Shown: positions 1-6,661 of the stretch, piece after piece
How positions within the stretch are numbered: the stretch's first letter is position 1
How the letters are laid out: the number at the start of each line of letters is the position of its first letter
DNA from: JABWBJ01 sp035646395
Lineage (GTDB): Bacteria > Gemmatimonadota > Gemmatimonadetes > Gemmatimonadales > Gemmatimonadaceae
Direction: 5' to 3'
Length of the DNA: 9,408 nucleotides
Assembly (NCBI GenBank): GCA_035646395.1
Contig: DASRPK010000190.1
Location: forward strand, 1 to 9,408
Translations under genes and position numbers: made by a program
The notes under the pieces: generated by a model
The model's database searches: none
What the model was told of the DNA's origin: nothing
What the model saw: only the letters and a program-made list of their open reading frames with translations

Positions 1-939
1 GCCGGCATCGGCTCGCCGGGCAACGCCCCGTCGGCGATTACCACCGGCGCGTCGGACACCAAGAACACGCTGACGCGAACCGACGACGGCGTCGCCCCGT
101 ACAGCTCGCGCGGACCGTCGTGGTACGACGGCTTCGCGAAGCCGGACATCCTGGCGCCGGGCCACAAGATGGTCTCGATGACGGACACCGGCAGCTACCT
201 CTACTCGCACTTCGCGCAGAACCGGATCGAGGTGAACGGCACCGAGTACCTCAGCCTGAGCGGAACGAGCATGGCCTCGGCGATGACTGCGGGCGTCATC
301 GCGACCGTCCTCGAATCGCACCAGTGGTATTCGTGGTATGCGCCGGAACCGCTGACCCCGGTCGCGGTCAAAGCACTCCTGCAGTTCAGCGCCATTCCCC
401 TCACCGACGGTGGTGCAGCGGTTGATGCGCTGAGTCAGGCCACCGGTGAAATTAACGCCGAGGGTGCGACGCGCGTCGCCGCCACGATCGCGTGGCTCGC
501 AAGCGCGGGCGCCGACCCGGCGATGGGCGCGTTCGACCCGTCAATCTTCCTTGCCGACCCGTATTTCATGCCGACGGCCTCGGATCTCTCGGGTGAGTCG
601 CTGAACTGGGCGTCCCGCGTGATCTGGGGTTCGCAGGTCGTCGATGCGACCAACATGATCTGGGGCACGAACATCGTCTGGGGCGACAACATCGTCTGGG
701 GCGACAACATCGTCTGGGGCGAGAACATCGTCTGGGGCGACAACATCGTCTGGGGCGACAACATCGTCTGGGGCGACAACATCGTGTGGGGCGACAACAT
801 CGTCTGGGGCGACAACATCGTGTGGGGCGACAACATCGTCTGGGGTGACAACATCGTCTGGGGCGAGAACATCGTCTGGGGCGAGAGCGTTATCGAGCCC
901 ATCGCGGGCGCGGCCAACAAAGTCGGGTTGGGACGGTAG
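1..939 (+). CDS. S8 (subtilisin-like) serine protease, 3' part, with C-terminal NIVWGD repeat tail
   Basis: This is the 3' part of a secreted subtilase gene; the reading frame is open at base 1 and ends with TAG at 937-939. The first 60 codons read GSPGNAPSAIT, then YSSRGPSW and KPDILAPG, the conserved late part of the peptidase S8 domain. The catalytic serine lies in SGTSMASAMTAG, with the Ser codon at 268-270. The catalytic Asp and His and the oxyanion Asn lie upstream of the window, so activity cannot be confirmed here. After the catalytic domain comes an Ala-rich linker (about 400-600), then 13 tandem hexapeptides, and a short end, SVIEPIAGAANKVGLGR. Subtilases of this type are normally exported and degrade extracellular protein; the signal peptide would be outside the window. 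The next gene begins 8 nt after the stop. Family assignment is firm; substrate and localisation are inferred. Confidence 0.95.
   Translation, partial: AGIGSPGNAPSAITTGASDTKNTLTRTDDGVAPYSSRGPSWYDGFAKPDILAPGHKMVSMTDTGSYLYSHFAQNRIEVNGTEYLSLSGTSMASAMTAGVIATVLESHQWYSWYAPEPLTPVAVKALLQFSAIPLTDGGAAVDALSQATGEINAEGATRVAATIAWLASAGADPAMGAFDPSIFLADPYFMPTASDLSGESLNWASRVIWGSQVVDATNMIWGTNIVWGDNIVWGDNIVWGENIVWGDNIVWGDNIVWGDNIVWGDNIVWGDNIVWGDNIVWGDNIVWGENIVWGESVIEPIAGAANKVGLGR
652..885 (+). repeat. 13 tandem 18-bp units encoding NIVWG(D/E)
   Basis: Thirteen consecutive in-frame 18-bp units with consensus AACATCGTCTGGGGCGAC. The first unit encodes NMIWGT; the other twelve are exactly NIVWGD or NIVWGE, with Glu at units starting 706, 850 and 868. 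Silent differences are few: GTG for GTC in units starting 778 and 814, and GGT for GGC in the unit starting 832. Degenerate precursors (RVIWGS near 625) precede the array. Near-identity at DNA level points to recent expansion or homogenisation. The array lies in the C-terminal tail of the S8 protease. Confidence 0.97.
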
Positions 940-947
940 GGGGGGCT

Positions 948-1610
948 ATGGAAAAAGGTTTCTATCAGCCCACCGCTACCGTCCTGAACACCCGGTTGAC
1001 CACGCCGACGACGGCGGTCCAGTCGGATTGGCGCGAGTCGCTTCCGGTCCTGGCTGGCGCGGGTTTCACGCTGCGCGAACTCGAACTGACCGACGCGCCC
1101 TCGCTGCTGGCGATGCTGACCACCGAAGAAGTCACCCGGTTCATCTCCCCGCCGCCGACGACGGTCGAAGGCTTTGAACAGTTTATTACCTGGACGAGAC
1201 AGCAGCGGGCCGCCGGGCAGTACATCTGCTTTGCCGTGGTTCCCGCCGGCATGAACACCGCCGTCGGTCTCTTCCAGGTGCGCTCGCTCTCGCCGGACTT
1301 TTCCACCGCCGAGTGGGGCTTCGCGCTGGGTTCGGAATTCTGGGGCACGGGCCTGTTCGTCGAGGGCGCCCGCCTCGTCATCGAGTTCTCGTTCGACACG
1401 GTCGGCATCCACCGGCTCGAAGCCCGGGCTTCGGTGGAGAATGGCCGCGGCAACGGTGCGCTGCGGAAGCTCGGCGCGGTTCAGGAAGGCGTGCTTCGCC
1501 GGGCCTTCCTGCGAAACGGCCGCTATCACGATCAGGTGCTGTGGTCACTGATCGATACCGATTGGGACGCTGCCAATCAGGGACAGGAGGCGCGTCCGAG
1601 CATCCACTAA
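948..1610 (+). CDS. GNAT N-acetyltransferase, RimJ/Acetyltransf_3 type (copy 1)
   Basis: A 220-residue protein of the GNAT superfamily, which transfers an acetyl group from acetyl-CoA to an amine; the RimJ-like branch usually acts on N-terminal or small-molecule amines. The first beta strand is FTLRELELTDAPSLLAML (residues 40-57). The central AEWGFALGSEFWGTGLFVEG (121-140) matches the acetyl-CoA loop region in RimJ-like proteins. It is followed by RLEARASVENGRGNGALRKLGAVQEG (156-181), the family's 'N..S...leKlGF..EG' motif with GNG in place of the usual Ser-containing segment. About 30 extra residues precede the domain. The ATG has a G-rich stretch (AGGGGGGG) a few bases upstream that can act as a ribosome binding site. 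The protein is cytoplasmic by appearance, with no signal peptide or membrane segment. A paralogue lies at about 4724-5329. The substrate cannot be told from sequence. Confidence 0.9.
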   Translation: MEKGFYQPTATVLNTRLTTPTTAVQSDWRESLPVLAGAGFTLRELELTDAPSLLAMLTTEEVTRFISPPPTTVEGFEQFITWTRQQRAAGQYICFAVVPAGMNTAVGLFQVRSLSPDFSTAEWGFALGSEFWGTGLFVEGARLVIEFSFDTVGIHRLEARASVENGRGNGALRKLGAVQEGVLRRAFLRNGRYHDQVLWSLIDTDWDAANQGQEARPSIH

Positions 1611-1620
1611 GAGACGCGCC
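1589..1620 (+). other. GC-rich hairpin spanning the stop codon of GNAT copy 1
   Basis: GGCGCGTC (1589-1596) and GACGCGCC (1613-1620) form a perfect 8-bp stem. The 16-nt loop contains the TAA stop at 1608-1610. No T-run follows, so it is not a canonical intrinsic terminator. It may stabilise the mRNA 3' end or be chance in GC-rich DNA. The remaining bases to the next gene (1621-1695) show no clear promoter. Confidence 0.35.
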
Positions 1621-1698
1621 CCATGGCTGGCCCGCCACTCCCCCGGCGCGCCACGCGCAAGCATTTCGTCGTTCCCTAAACGGTTTTTACGAGGTGTG

Positions 1699-4239
1699 AT
1701 GACAACGCTCCGGCGATTGATGGTCGCCGACTATCTGCTTCGCGGTTTCCTGGCCCTCCTCGCCGTCGTCGGCGTGGCGTCAGAGGTCCGCGCGCAGAGC
1801 CCGATTCGGGTCGGATACTACGACATGACCAACGGTAACGGTGCCGGCATACCGGAGCAGGTGCCACCGATCGTTGCCGCCGGTTTTACGCCTGTTTTAT
1901 TGGACAACGTCACTGCAACCGACCTGGCGGGCCTCCACATCCTGTTCGTCGTGAATCCCAACCCGAACATCTATGGCACGGAGTATCTTGCGAGCCGACC
2001 GGCTATCACAGCGGCGGTTAACGCCGGAATGGTGTTGATCATCCACGATCGTACCGTCACTTTTCCCGCGACGAACTCCAGAGTCGGCGACATTCTGCCT
2101 GGCGTGGTGACTCCCGCATCGATCCTCGCGTCGAAGGGAACCGCAGCGACTAACAACGCTATCGAGTTGAGCACCGCAACAGGGCTGATCGTTAACGGCC
2201 CGTTTGGCGCGATCACCTCGACAAGTCTCGATGGCGGAATACTGTCGAATCACGGCCACGTAAACCTGGTTAATCCATTTTTCACCACGAGAAGCGTTGC
2301 TCCGCTTCTTCATACAGGGACGTCCGCTCAGATCCAATCCCAGTCCGTAACCTTCTCATACGCGTTCGGCCTCGGATACGTAATCTATTCGACCATTCCA
2401 CTGGACATGTTTCTGAAGGGCGGAGGCATGCAAACGCCTCCCGCCGTCACCGACGCGTTCAAGAACATTTACGCGCCGAACGTGCTCACATACGCGGCGT
2501 GTGGACTCAAGGCGTTTCCGGCGACGGTCAACGTCGGCAGCGCGACCGGCTATTACGGTGGCACGACTACGCTGACGGCGACGGTGAAGTGCGGCGTCAT
2601 TCCCGTTGTGAATGGGAACGTCGCATTTACATTGAACGGCGTCGCGGTCGGCAGCGCGCAAACGAATGCCGAAGGGATCGCGACGCTGGCCAACGCCAAG
2701 CTCGGTTCATTGCCCGCATCGCCGGCGACGGCCTTCCCCGTCGGCAGCTACCCTGCGGGTGTAGTTGCCTCCTTTGACGGGACCGGACTCTACGGCGCGT
2801 CGCAGGGCACTGCTCCGTTAACGGTTGGAAAAGCGCCGGCAACGCTTTCGTTCGCCGGTGGTAATTTCGTCTACGACGCCGCACCGCATGCAGCGACCGG
2901 GACGGTCACAGGCATCTTCGGTGAGTCGCTGGGCGTGCCGGCGTTCACCTACACAGACGAACTTGGTGTGACGAGCGACATCGCACCCGTGAACGCGGGT
3001 ACGTATCGCATTACCGCTTCCGTTGCCGAGTCCGGCAATTATCTGGGTACCAGCGCCGAGTCCGGGCCGAAGATCAAGATCACGCCTGCACCGCTGGTCA
3101 TCGCCGCGCAGGACAAGACCAAGCCGTATGGCGCCGCTCTGCCGCCCCTGACGGCGACGTACTCAGGCTTTGTTGGCGGGGAAGGCACCAGCGTCCTCGG
3201 CGGAACGCTGCAGCTGACAACTGAGGCGACGGCGGCGAGCCGCGTGGACGACTACCGCATTACGCCATCGGGTCTGACTTCGAACAACTACGACATCGAG
3301 TTCGTCGACGGCATTCTCAAGGTTACTCCCGCGGCGTTGACGGTGCGGGCAGCGGCGGCTGAGAAAGTTTACGGCGCCATGCTGCCCGAGTTCACCGTCG
3401 TCTATGAAGGCTTCGTCCTGGGCGAGACCGCTGCGTCGCTTGACGGGTCGCTCGAATTCGATACCGATGCGACCGCATCAAGCGCGGTTGGCGTCTATCA
3501 GGTGACGCCGAAGGGGCTGCATTCCCGCAACTACACGATCGCGTTCGTGCCTGGCGTCCTCGCGATCGTGCGCGCCGCGCTGACGGTTCGAGCGGACGAC
3601 ACCAGCAAGCTGTACGGCGCGCCGCTGCCGACGTTTACGGCGCGGTTCGAAGGCTTCGTCCTCGGTGACACACCGGCCACACTGGGCGGGTCGCTGGCAT
3701 TTACCACGGCGGCCACTGTGGCGAGCGATGTCGGCCGCTACCGGGTAACGCCGTCGGGGCTGACGTCACCTGACTACAGCATCACGTTCAGCGACGGGTA
3801 CTTGACGGTAAGCCCTGAAGGACGGATGCACGGAAACGGGGTGGTCGAAGCTGCCGATGCGAAGCACCATTTTGATTTCGCGGTCAGCGACACCATCCGT
3901 CTCGGCGAAAAAGGATCGCTGAAGCTGGAGATCGAGCGTAAGCGCGGCAGCGACGACAGGTTCGTATCGCTCCTGGTATCTGAGGTCATTTTCGAAGACC
4001 TCAGAGGCGTGAATCCTGGCGGCAAGGCGGAGGCGGACACGGTCACTATCGTTGGGGTCGGGCGCTGGAACGGCCTTCCGGCCACCTTCGAGGCGAGCGC
4101 CACGGATAACGGAGAGCCGGGCGGCCGGTCCGACAGCATCAGCATCAGGATCTTCGTCGGGGGCAAGCTGGTGAATGCCACCAGCGGGCTGCTCAAGAGC
4201 GGGAACATTCAATCGAACCGGCTGCCGCGCCGAAAGTAG
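1699..4239 (+). CDS. Secreted multidomain protein with Ig-like and three MBG-type repeats
   Basis: An exported protein of 846 residues whose role is unknown. The N-terminus has a signal peptide: Arg6 and Arg15, hydrophobic core GFLALLAVVGVA, and likely cleavage after VRA (about residue 32). Residues 36-272 form an alpha/beta-looking domain (IRVGYYD, HILFVVNPNPN, GMVLIIHDR) that resembles a ThuA or glutamine-amidotransferase-like fold; this is a guess. An Ig-like domain follows (275-377, TTTLTATV, VAFTLNGV), then a YDG/MBG-like domain (378-464, APVNAGTYRITAS). Three MBG_2-type repeats start at about 465, and a C-terminal beta domain (708-846) resembles the 'post-COAP' type. MBG and Ig-like modules are common in large extracellular proteins of soil bacteria, so an adhesion or surface role is plausible. 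I see no sorting motif or C-terminal membrane anchor. An in-frame GTG at 1696 is an alternative start; GAGG at 1691-1694 fits the ATG better. Confidence 0.88.
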   Translation: MTTLRRLMVADYLLRGFLALLAVVGVASEVRAQSPIRVGYYDMTNGNGAGIPEQVPPIVAAGFTPVLLDNVTATDLAGLHILFVVNPNPNIYGTEYLASRPAITAAVNAGMVLIIHDRTVTFPATNSRVGDILPGVVTPASILASKGTAATNNAIELSTATGLIVNGPFGAITSTSLDGGILSNHGHVNLVNPFFTTRSVAPLLHTGTSAQIQSQSVTFSYAFGLGYVIYSTIPLDMFLKGGGMQTPPAVTDAFKNIYAPNVLTYAACGLKAFPATVNVGSATGYYGGTTTLTATVKCGVIPVVNGNVAFTLNGVAVGSAQTNAEGIATLANAKLGSLPASPATAFPVGSYPAGVVASFDGTGLYGASQGTAPLTVGKAPATLSFAGGNFVYDAAPHAATGTVTGIFGESLGVPAFTYTDELGVTSDIAPVNAGTYRITASVAESGNYLGTSAESGPKIKITPAPLVIAAQDKTKPYGAALPPLTATYSGFVGGEGTSVLGGTLQLTTEATAASRVDDYRITPSGLTSNNYDIEFVDGILKVTPAALTVRAAAAEKVYGAMLPEFTVVYEGFVLGETAASLDGSLEFDTDATASSAVGVYQVTPKGLHSRNYTIAFVPGVLAIVRAALTVRADDTSKLYGAPLPTFTARFEGFVLGDTPATLGGSLAFTTAATVASDVGRYRVTPSGLTSPDYSITFSDGYLTVSPEGRMHGNGVVEAADAKHHFDFAVSDTIRLGEKGSLKLEIERKRGSDDRFVSLLVSEVIFEDLRGVNPGGKAEADTVTIVGVGRWNGLPATFEASATDNGEPGGRSDSISIRIFVGGKLVNATSGLLKSGNIQSNRLPRRK
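3091..3819 (+). repeat. Three tandem MBG-type protein repeats of exactly 81 residues (243 bp)
   Basis: Three consecutive copies share the pattern 'L.V.A.D..K.YGA.LP.FT..YEGFVLGE....L.GSL.F.T.AT..S.VG.Y.VTPSGL.S.NY.I.F..G.L.V.'. The conserved Tyr-Gly codons fall at 3127, 3370 and 3613, precisely 243 bp apart. The copies are clearly diverged at DNA level, so the expansion is old. The pattern matches the MBG (mostly bacterial glycoprotein) repeat family. Confidence 0.85.
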
Positions 4240-4244
4240 AGGAC

Positions 4245-4727
4245 ATGATGCGAACTGCATTCTCGGTTGCGGCAATAGTGCTTCTCGCGTCACAAACCGG
4301 TGGCGTACACGGCCAGGCGCAGACCACCTCTTACAGCACCGTGCTGAGCGGCAAGATTCAGTCACCGATCTGCTCCTCCGACAACTTCGCCGCTGGCGAC
4401 GCGTCGGGCGACCTTCACGGCTCGTTCTACCTGGCGTTCGACTGCAACGCCGGAACGATCGTCGGGGGGACGTGGCTGATCCTGGTTGAGTCGGATGCGC
4501 CGGGTGCGACACCCGAGGTCCTCGGCACGATCCGCGGCCAGGTCCTTAACGGGTCTTTCGAAGTCGATCGAACAACCAATCGGATCACCGTCCACGACGT
4601 GGAATTGTCCGTGACCGAGGGCACCGGGCCGTATGCCGGCGTGGCCGAAGGAACGGGCTCGCTTGCGGCGACGTCCGATCCTGGCGGCACGCCGCAGTTC
4701 GTGGGCACGCTCGGGCTTACATTCTGA
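4245..4727 (+). CDS. Small secreted protein of unknown function
   Basis: A protein of 160 residues that I do not recognise. The N-terminus has a typical signal peptide (MMRTAFSVAAIVLLASQTGGVHG) with likely cleavage near residues 23-25. The mature part is Gly/Thr/Ser-rich with alternating hydrophobic residues, which suggests an all-beta fold. It has two cysteines (Cys43 in SPICSS and Cys67 in FDCNAG) that could form a disulphide after export. The segment GTGPYAGVAEGTGSL near the C-terminus resembles the 'GTG.YAG..G.G' turns of some small beta-barrel proteins, but this is only a likeness. It begins 5 nt after the stop of the MBG protein, with AGAGGA overlapping that stop, so the two are very probably co-transcribed. 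The start is an ATGATG pair; the second ATG (4248) is better spaced from the AGAGGA. It ends in tandem in-frame stops, TGA then TAA (4725-4730). Confidence 0.78.
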   Translation: MMRTAFSVAAIVLLASQTGGVHGQAQTTSYSTVLSGKIQSPICSSDNFAAGDASGDLHGSFYLAFDCNAGTIVGGTWLILVESDAPGATPEVLGTIRGQVLNGSFEVDRTTNRITVHDVELSVTEGTGPYAGVAEGTGSLAATSDPGGTPQFVGTLGLTF

Positions 4728-5329
4728 TAACTCCCGTCCTCGCGCCCGCCGCGACCGCGACCAGCTGGAAGGAGACTCTGCCGACGCTGTCGGCCGAGGG
4801 TCTTGCCCTGCGCGAAATCCGGCAGGACGACGCCGCGCCGCTGCTGACCTTGCTCGGGAGTGACGACGTCAGCCGATTCATGTCGCCGCTGCCTCCCACG
4901 GTCGACTCGTTCGGCCGATTCGTGGGGTGGAACCATGAGCAGCGGGCTCTGGGTATTTCGTTCTGCTTCGTCGTGATTCCGGACGGCATCGATTCCCCGG
5001 TCGGCATCTTTCAGATGCGCTCGCTCGAGTCGGCGTTCGTCACAGCGGAATGGGGATTCGCCATCGGATCGCCATTCTGGGGGTCGGGACTCTTCGCCAA
5101 TTCCGCGCGGCTGGTGCTCGACTTCGCCTTCGGAACCGTCGGCGTTCGTCGGCTCGAAGCGCGGGCGTGTGCTGAGAACCGCCGCGGCAACGGCGCACTG
5201 CGCAAGCTCGGCGCTACACCCGAAGGGGTACTCCGTCGGGCGTTCCTGTGGCACGGGAAGTACTACGATCAGGTGCTCTGGTCGCTGCTCGACACCGACT
5301 GGCCGCGAGCGTCGAAGAACGCGCGCTGA
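4724..5329 (+). CDS. GNAT N-acetyltransferase, RimJ/Acetyltransf_3 type (copy 2), start codon uncertain
   Basis: A paralogue of the GNAT at 948-1610. By hand alignment about 69 of 95 residues are identical over RSLESAFVTAEWGFAIG through LLDTDW. The acetyl-CoA region (AEWGFAIGSPFWGSGLF) and the ENRRGNGALRKLGATPEG motif are intact, so the enzyme looks functional; the substrate is unknown. The start is a problem. Homology to copy 1 extends upstream through SWKETLPTLSAEGLALRE, yet the frame is open from 4550 with no ATG, GTG or TTG before the TTG at 4850, which would remove the first beta strand. I place the start at CTG 4724, overlapping the preceding gene's TGA, because LITP there lines up with LTTP in copy 1. 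ATT at 4721 is an alternative. A sequence error or a truncated product starting at 4850 (or ATG 4880) cannot be excluded. The 3' end (TGA 5327-5329) is firm. Confidence 0.85.
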   Translation: MITPVLAPAATATSWKETLPTLSAEGLALREIRQDDAAPLLTLLGSDDVSRFMSPLPPTVDSFGRFVGWNHEQRALGISFCFVVIPDGIDSPVGIFQMRSLESAFVTAEWGFAIGSPFWGSGLFANSARLVLDFAFGTVGVRRLEARACAENRRGNGALRKLGATPEGVLRRAFLWHGKYYDQVLWSLLDTDWPRASKNAR

Positions 5330-5332
5330 CCG

Positions 5333-5341
5333 TGCTATTCT
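5333..5341 (+). promoter_or_regulatory. Candidate extended -10 promoter element upstream of tig
   Basis: TGCTATTCT reads as an extended -10 (TGn followed by TATTCT, close to TATAAT) just after the GNAT stop and 45 nt before the tig start. No good -35 hexamer is visible at the expected distance (around 5313-5318). It is the most promoter-like sequence in the 57-nt gap and marks the change from accessory genes to the protease cluster. It is a weak call without transcript data. Confidence 0.3.
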
Positions 5342-5386
5342 GAAATCGGGCACAGTTCCCGTCCCGCCTCCGGAACGGCTTCCCCG

Positions 5387-6661
5387 ATGAAAACCGAATT
5401 CACCGACGTCAGCGAAACCCAGAAAACCATCACCATCGAGATCCCGACCGAGGTGGTGGACGCTGAGATCGATCGCATCGCCCTCGGCTACACCAAGCAG
5501 GCTCGGCTCCCCGGTTTCCGCCCAGGCAAGGCTCCGAAGACGATCGTCAAGCAGCGGTTCAAGGACCAGATTCTCCACGACGTGATGCATGGGCTGATTC
5601 CACGGGCGGTGGAAGAAGCACTCCAGGAACGCGGTATCGAACCGGTCGACACGCCAAACATCAAGAACGTCGCGCTTGAAGAAGGACAGCCGCTGAAGTT
5701 CACGGCGGCGGTCGAAACGGTGCCTGCATTCGATCCGGGTGATCTTTCCGCCATCACGCTTCATCGCCCCGCGGCCGAGGTGACCGACGACGCGGTCAAC
5801 GGCATGCTGCAGCGTCTTCGCGAGCGCGCGGGCAAGTTCGAACCTGTGGAAGGACGGCCCGTGGCGGATGGTGATGCGGTGGTCGCCGACCTGGATCGCA
5901 CCGGTCCCGATGGCAATACCGACCATCACGACGGCATTACCCTCCAGCTCGGGGCACCGGGCAATCCGCCCGGGTTCGACGCCAACCTGATCGGGCTGAA
6001 CGAGGGAGAGAGCAAGACCTTTGCTATCCACTTCCCCGAGAGTTATCCGGCCGAGGAACTTGCGAACACGGATCAGACCTACAGCGTGAGTGTAAAGGGG
6101 ATCCGACGCCGCGTGCTGCCGGAACTCGATGATGAGTTCGCGAAAGACGTTGGCGAGTTCGAATCGCTCGCCGCGTTGCGCGACCGCGTGAGCAGCGATC
6201 TTCGTGAAGAAGCAGAAGAGAACAGCCGGCGGCAGGTGCGCGGCGAGCTCTTCAAGCAGTTATCCGCACGCATCACATTTGAGCTACCGGCGTCGCTGGT
6301 CGATCGGGAGATGGATCGGCGGCTGGAAGAGTTTGCCCGTCAGCTCATGTCCCAGCATGTGGACCCCCGCCAGGCAGGTATCGACTGGGCGCAATTCCGT
6401 GAAGCTCAGCGGGAAGCGGCCCGGGACGCAGTGGCAAGTGCCCTAGTTCTGGACGAAATCGCCCGCCGCGAGCAGATAACGGTCAGCGGCGAAGATGTCG
6501 ATAAAGAGATAGAACGGTTCGCCACGCGGGCGGGCCGGACGCCGGCGGCCCTGCGGGCCCAGCTTGAAAAGGAAGGCGGAATCTCCCGCCTTTATGCGGG
6601 TTTGCGGCGGGAGAAGGCGGTTGACTTGGCATTGTCGCGTGCTAACATCATGGCCGGGTAG
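5387..6661 (+). CDS. tig: Trigger factor (ribosome-associated chaperone and peptidyl-prolyl isomerase)
   Basis: Trigger factor binds the ribosome near the exit tunnel and shields nascent chains. At 424 residues the length is near the family norm. The N-terminal ribosome-binding domain carries the signature GFRPGK at residues 43-48. The FKBP-like PPIase domain spans about 160-240 (GDAVVADLD, LQLGAPGNPPGFDANLIGLNEGESKTF). The C-terminal helical chaperone domain covers about 245-424. One small departure is GAPGNPPGFDANLIGL, where many homologues have a 'G.....IPGFEE.L.G' segment; this may weaken isomerase activity but not the chaperone role. No strong ribosome binding site precedes the ATG; GGAACGG about 10 nt upstream is the nearest purine-rich stretch. 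It is the first gene of the tig-clpP-clpX-lon cluster, an order shared by many bacteria. The stop codon sits inside a palindrome. Confidence 0.97.
   Translation: MKTEFTDVSETQKTITIEIPTEVVDAEIDRIALGYTKQARLPGFRPGKAPKTIVKQRFKDQILHDVMHGLIPRAVEEALQERGIEPVDTPNIKNVALEEGQPLKFTAAVETVPAFDPGDLSAITLHRPAAEVTDDAVNGMLQRLRERAGKFEPVEGRPVADGDAVVADLDRTGPDGNTDHHDGITLQLGAPGNPPGFDANLIGLNEGESKTFAIHFPESYPAEELANTDQTYSVSVKGIRRRVLPELDDEFAKDVGEFESLAALRDRVSSDLREEAEENSRRQVRGELFKQLSARITFELPASLVDREMDRRLEEFARQLMSQHVDPRQAGIDWAQFREAQREAARDAVASALVLDEIARREQITVSGEDVDKEIERFATRAGRTPAALRAQLEKEGGISRLYAGLRREKAVDLALSRANIMAG

Noticed and set aside
652..885. Tandem 18-bp repeats as a CRISPR array or iteron origin
   Set aside because: There are no spacers, the units are contiguous and in frame with an S8 protease, and the variation is mostly silent or Asp/Glu.
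435..1529. Long minus-strand open frame (364 codons) with TMLSPQ repeats
   Set aside because: It is the antisense of the NIVWGD array and the GNAT gene; the repeats are the reverse complement of the hexapeptide units. High GC keeps such frames open.
4633..4863. Plus-strand 76-codon frame starting with ATG just before GNAT copy 2, considered as the true N-terminus joined by a frameshift
   Set aside because: Its Arg-rich translation does not resemble the paralogue, whereas the other frame aligns continuously with it.
4427..6031. Minus-strand open frame of 534 codons
   Set aside because: It crosses three well-supported plus-strand genes (small secreted protein, GNAT copy 2, tig) and shows no recognisable family; antisense shadow in GC-rich DNA.
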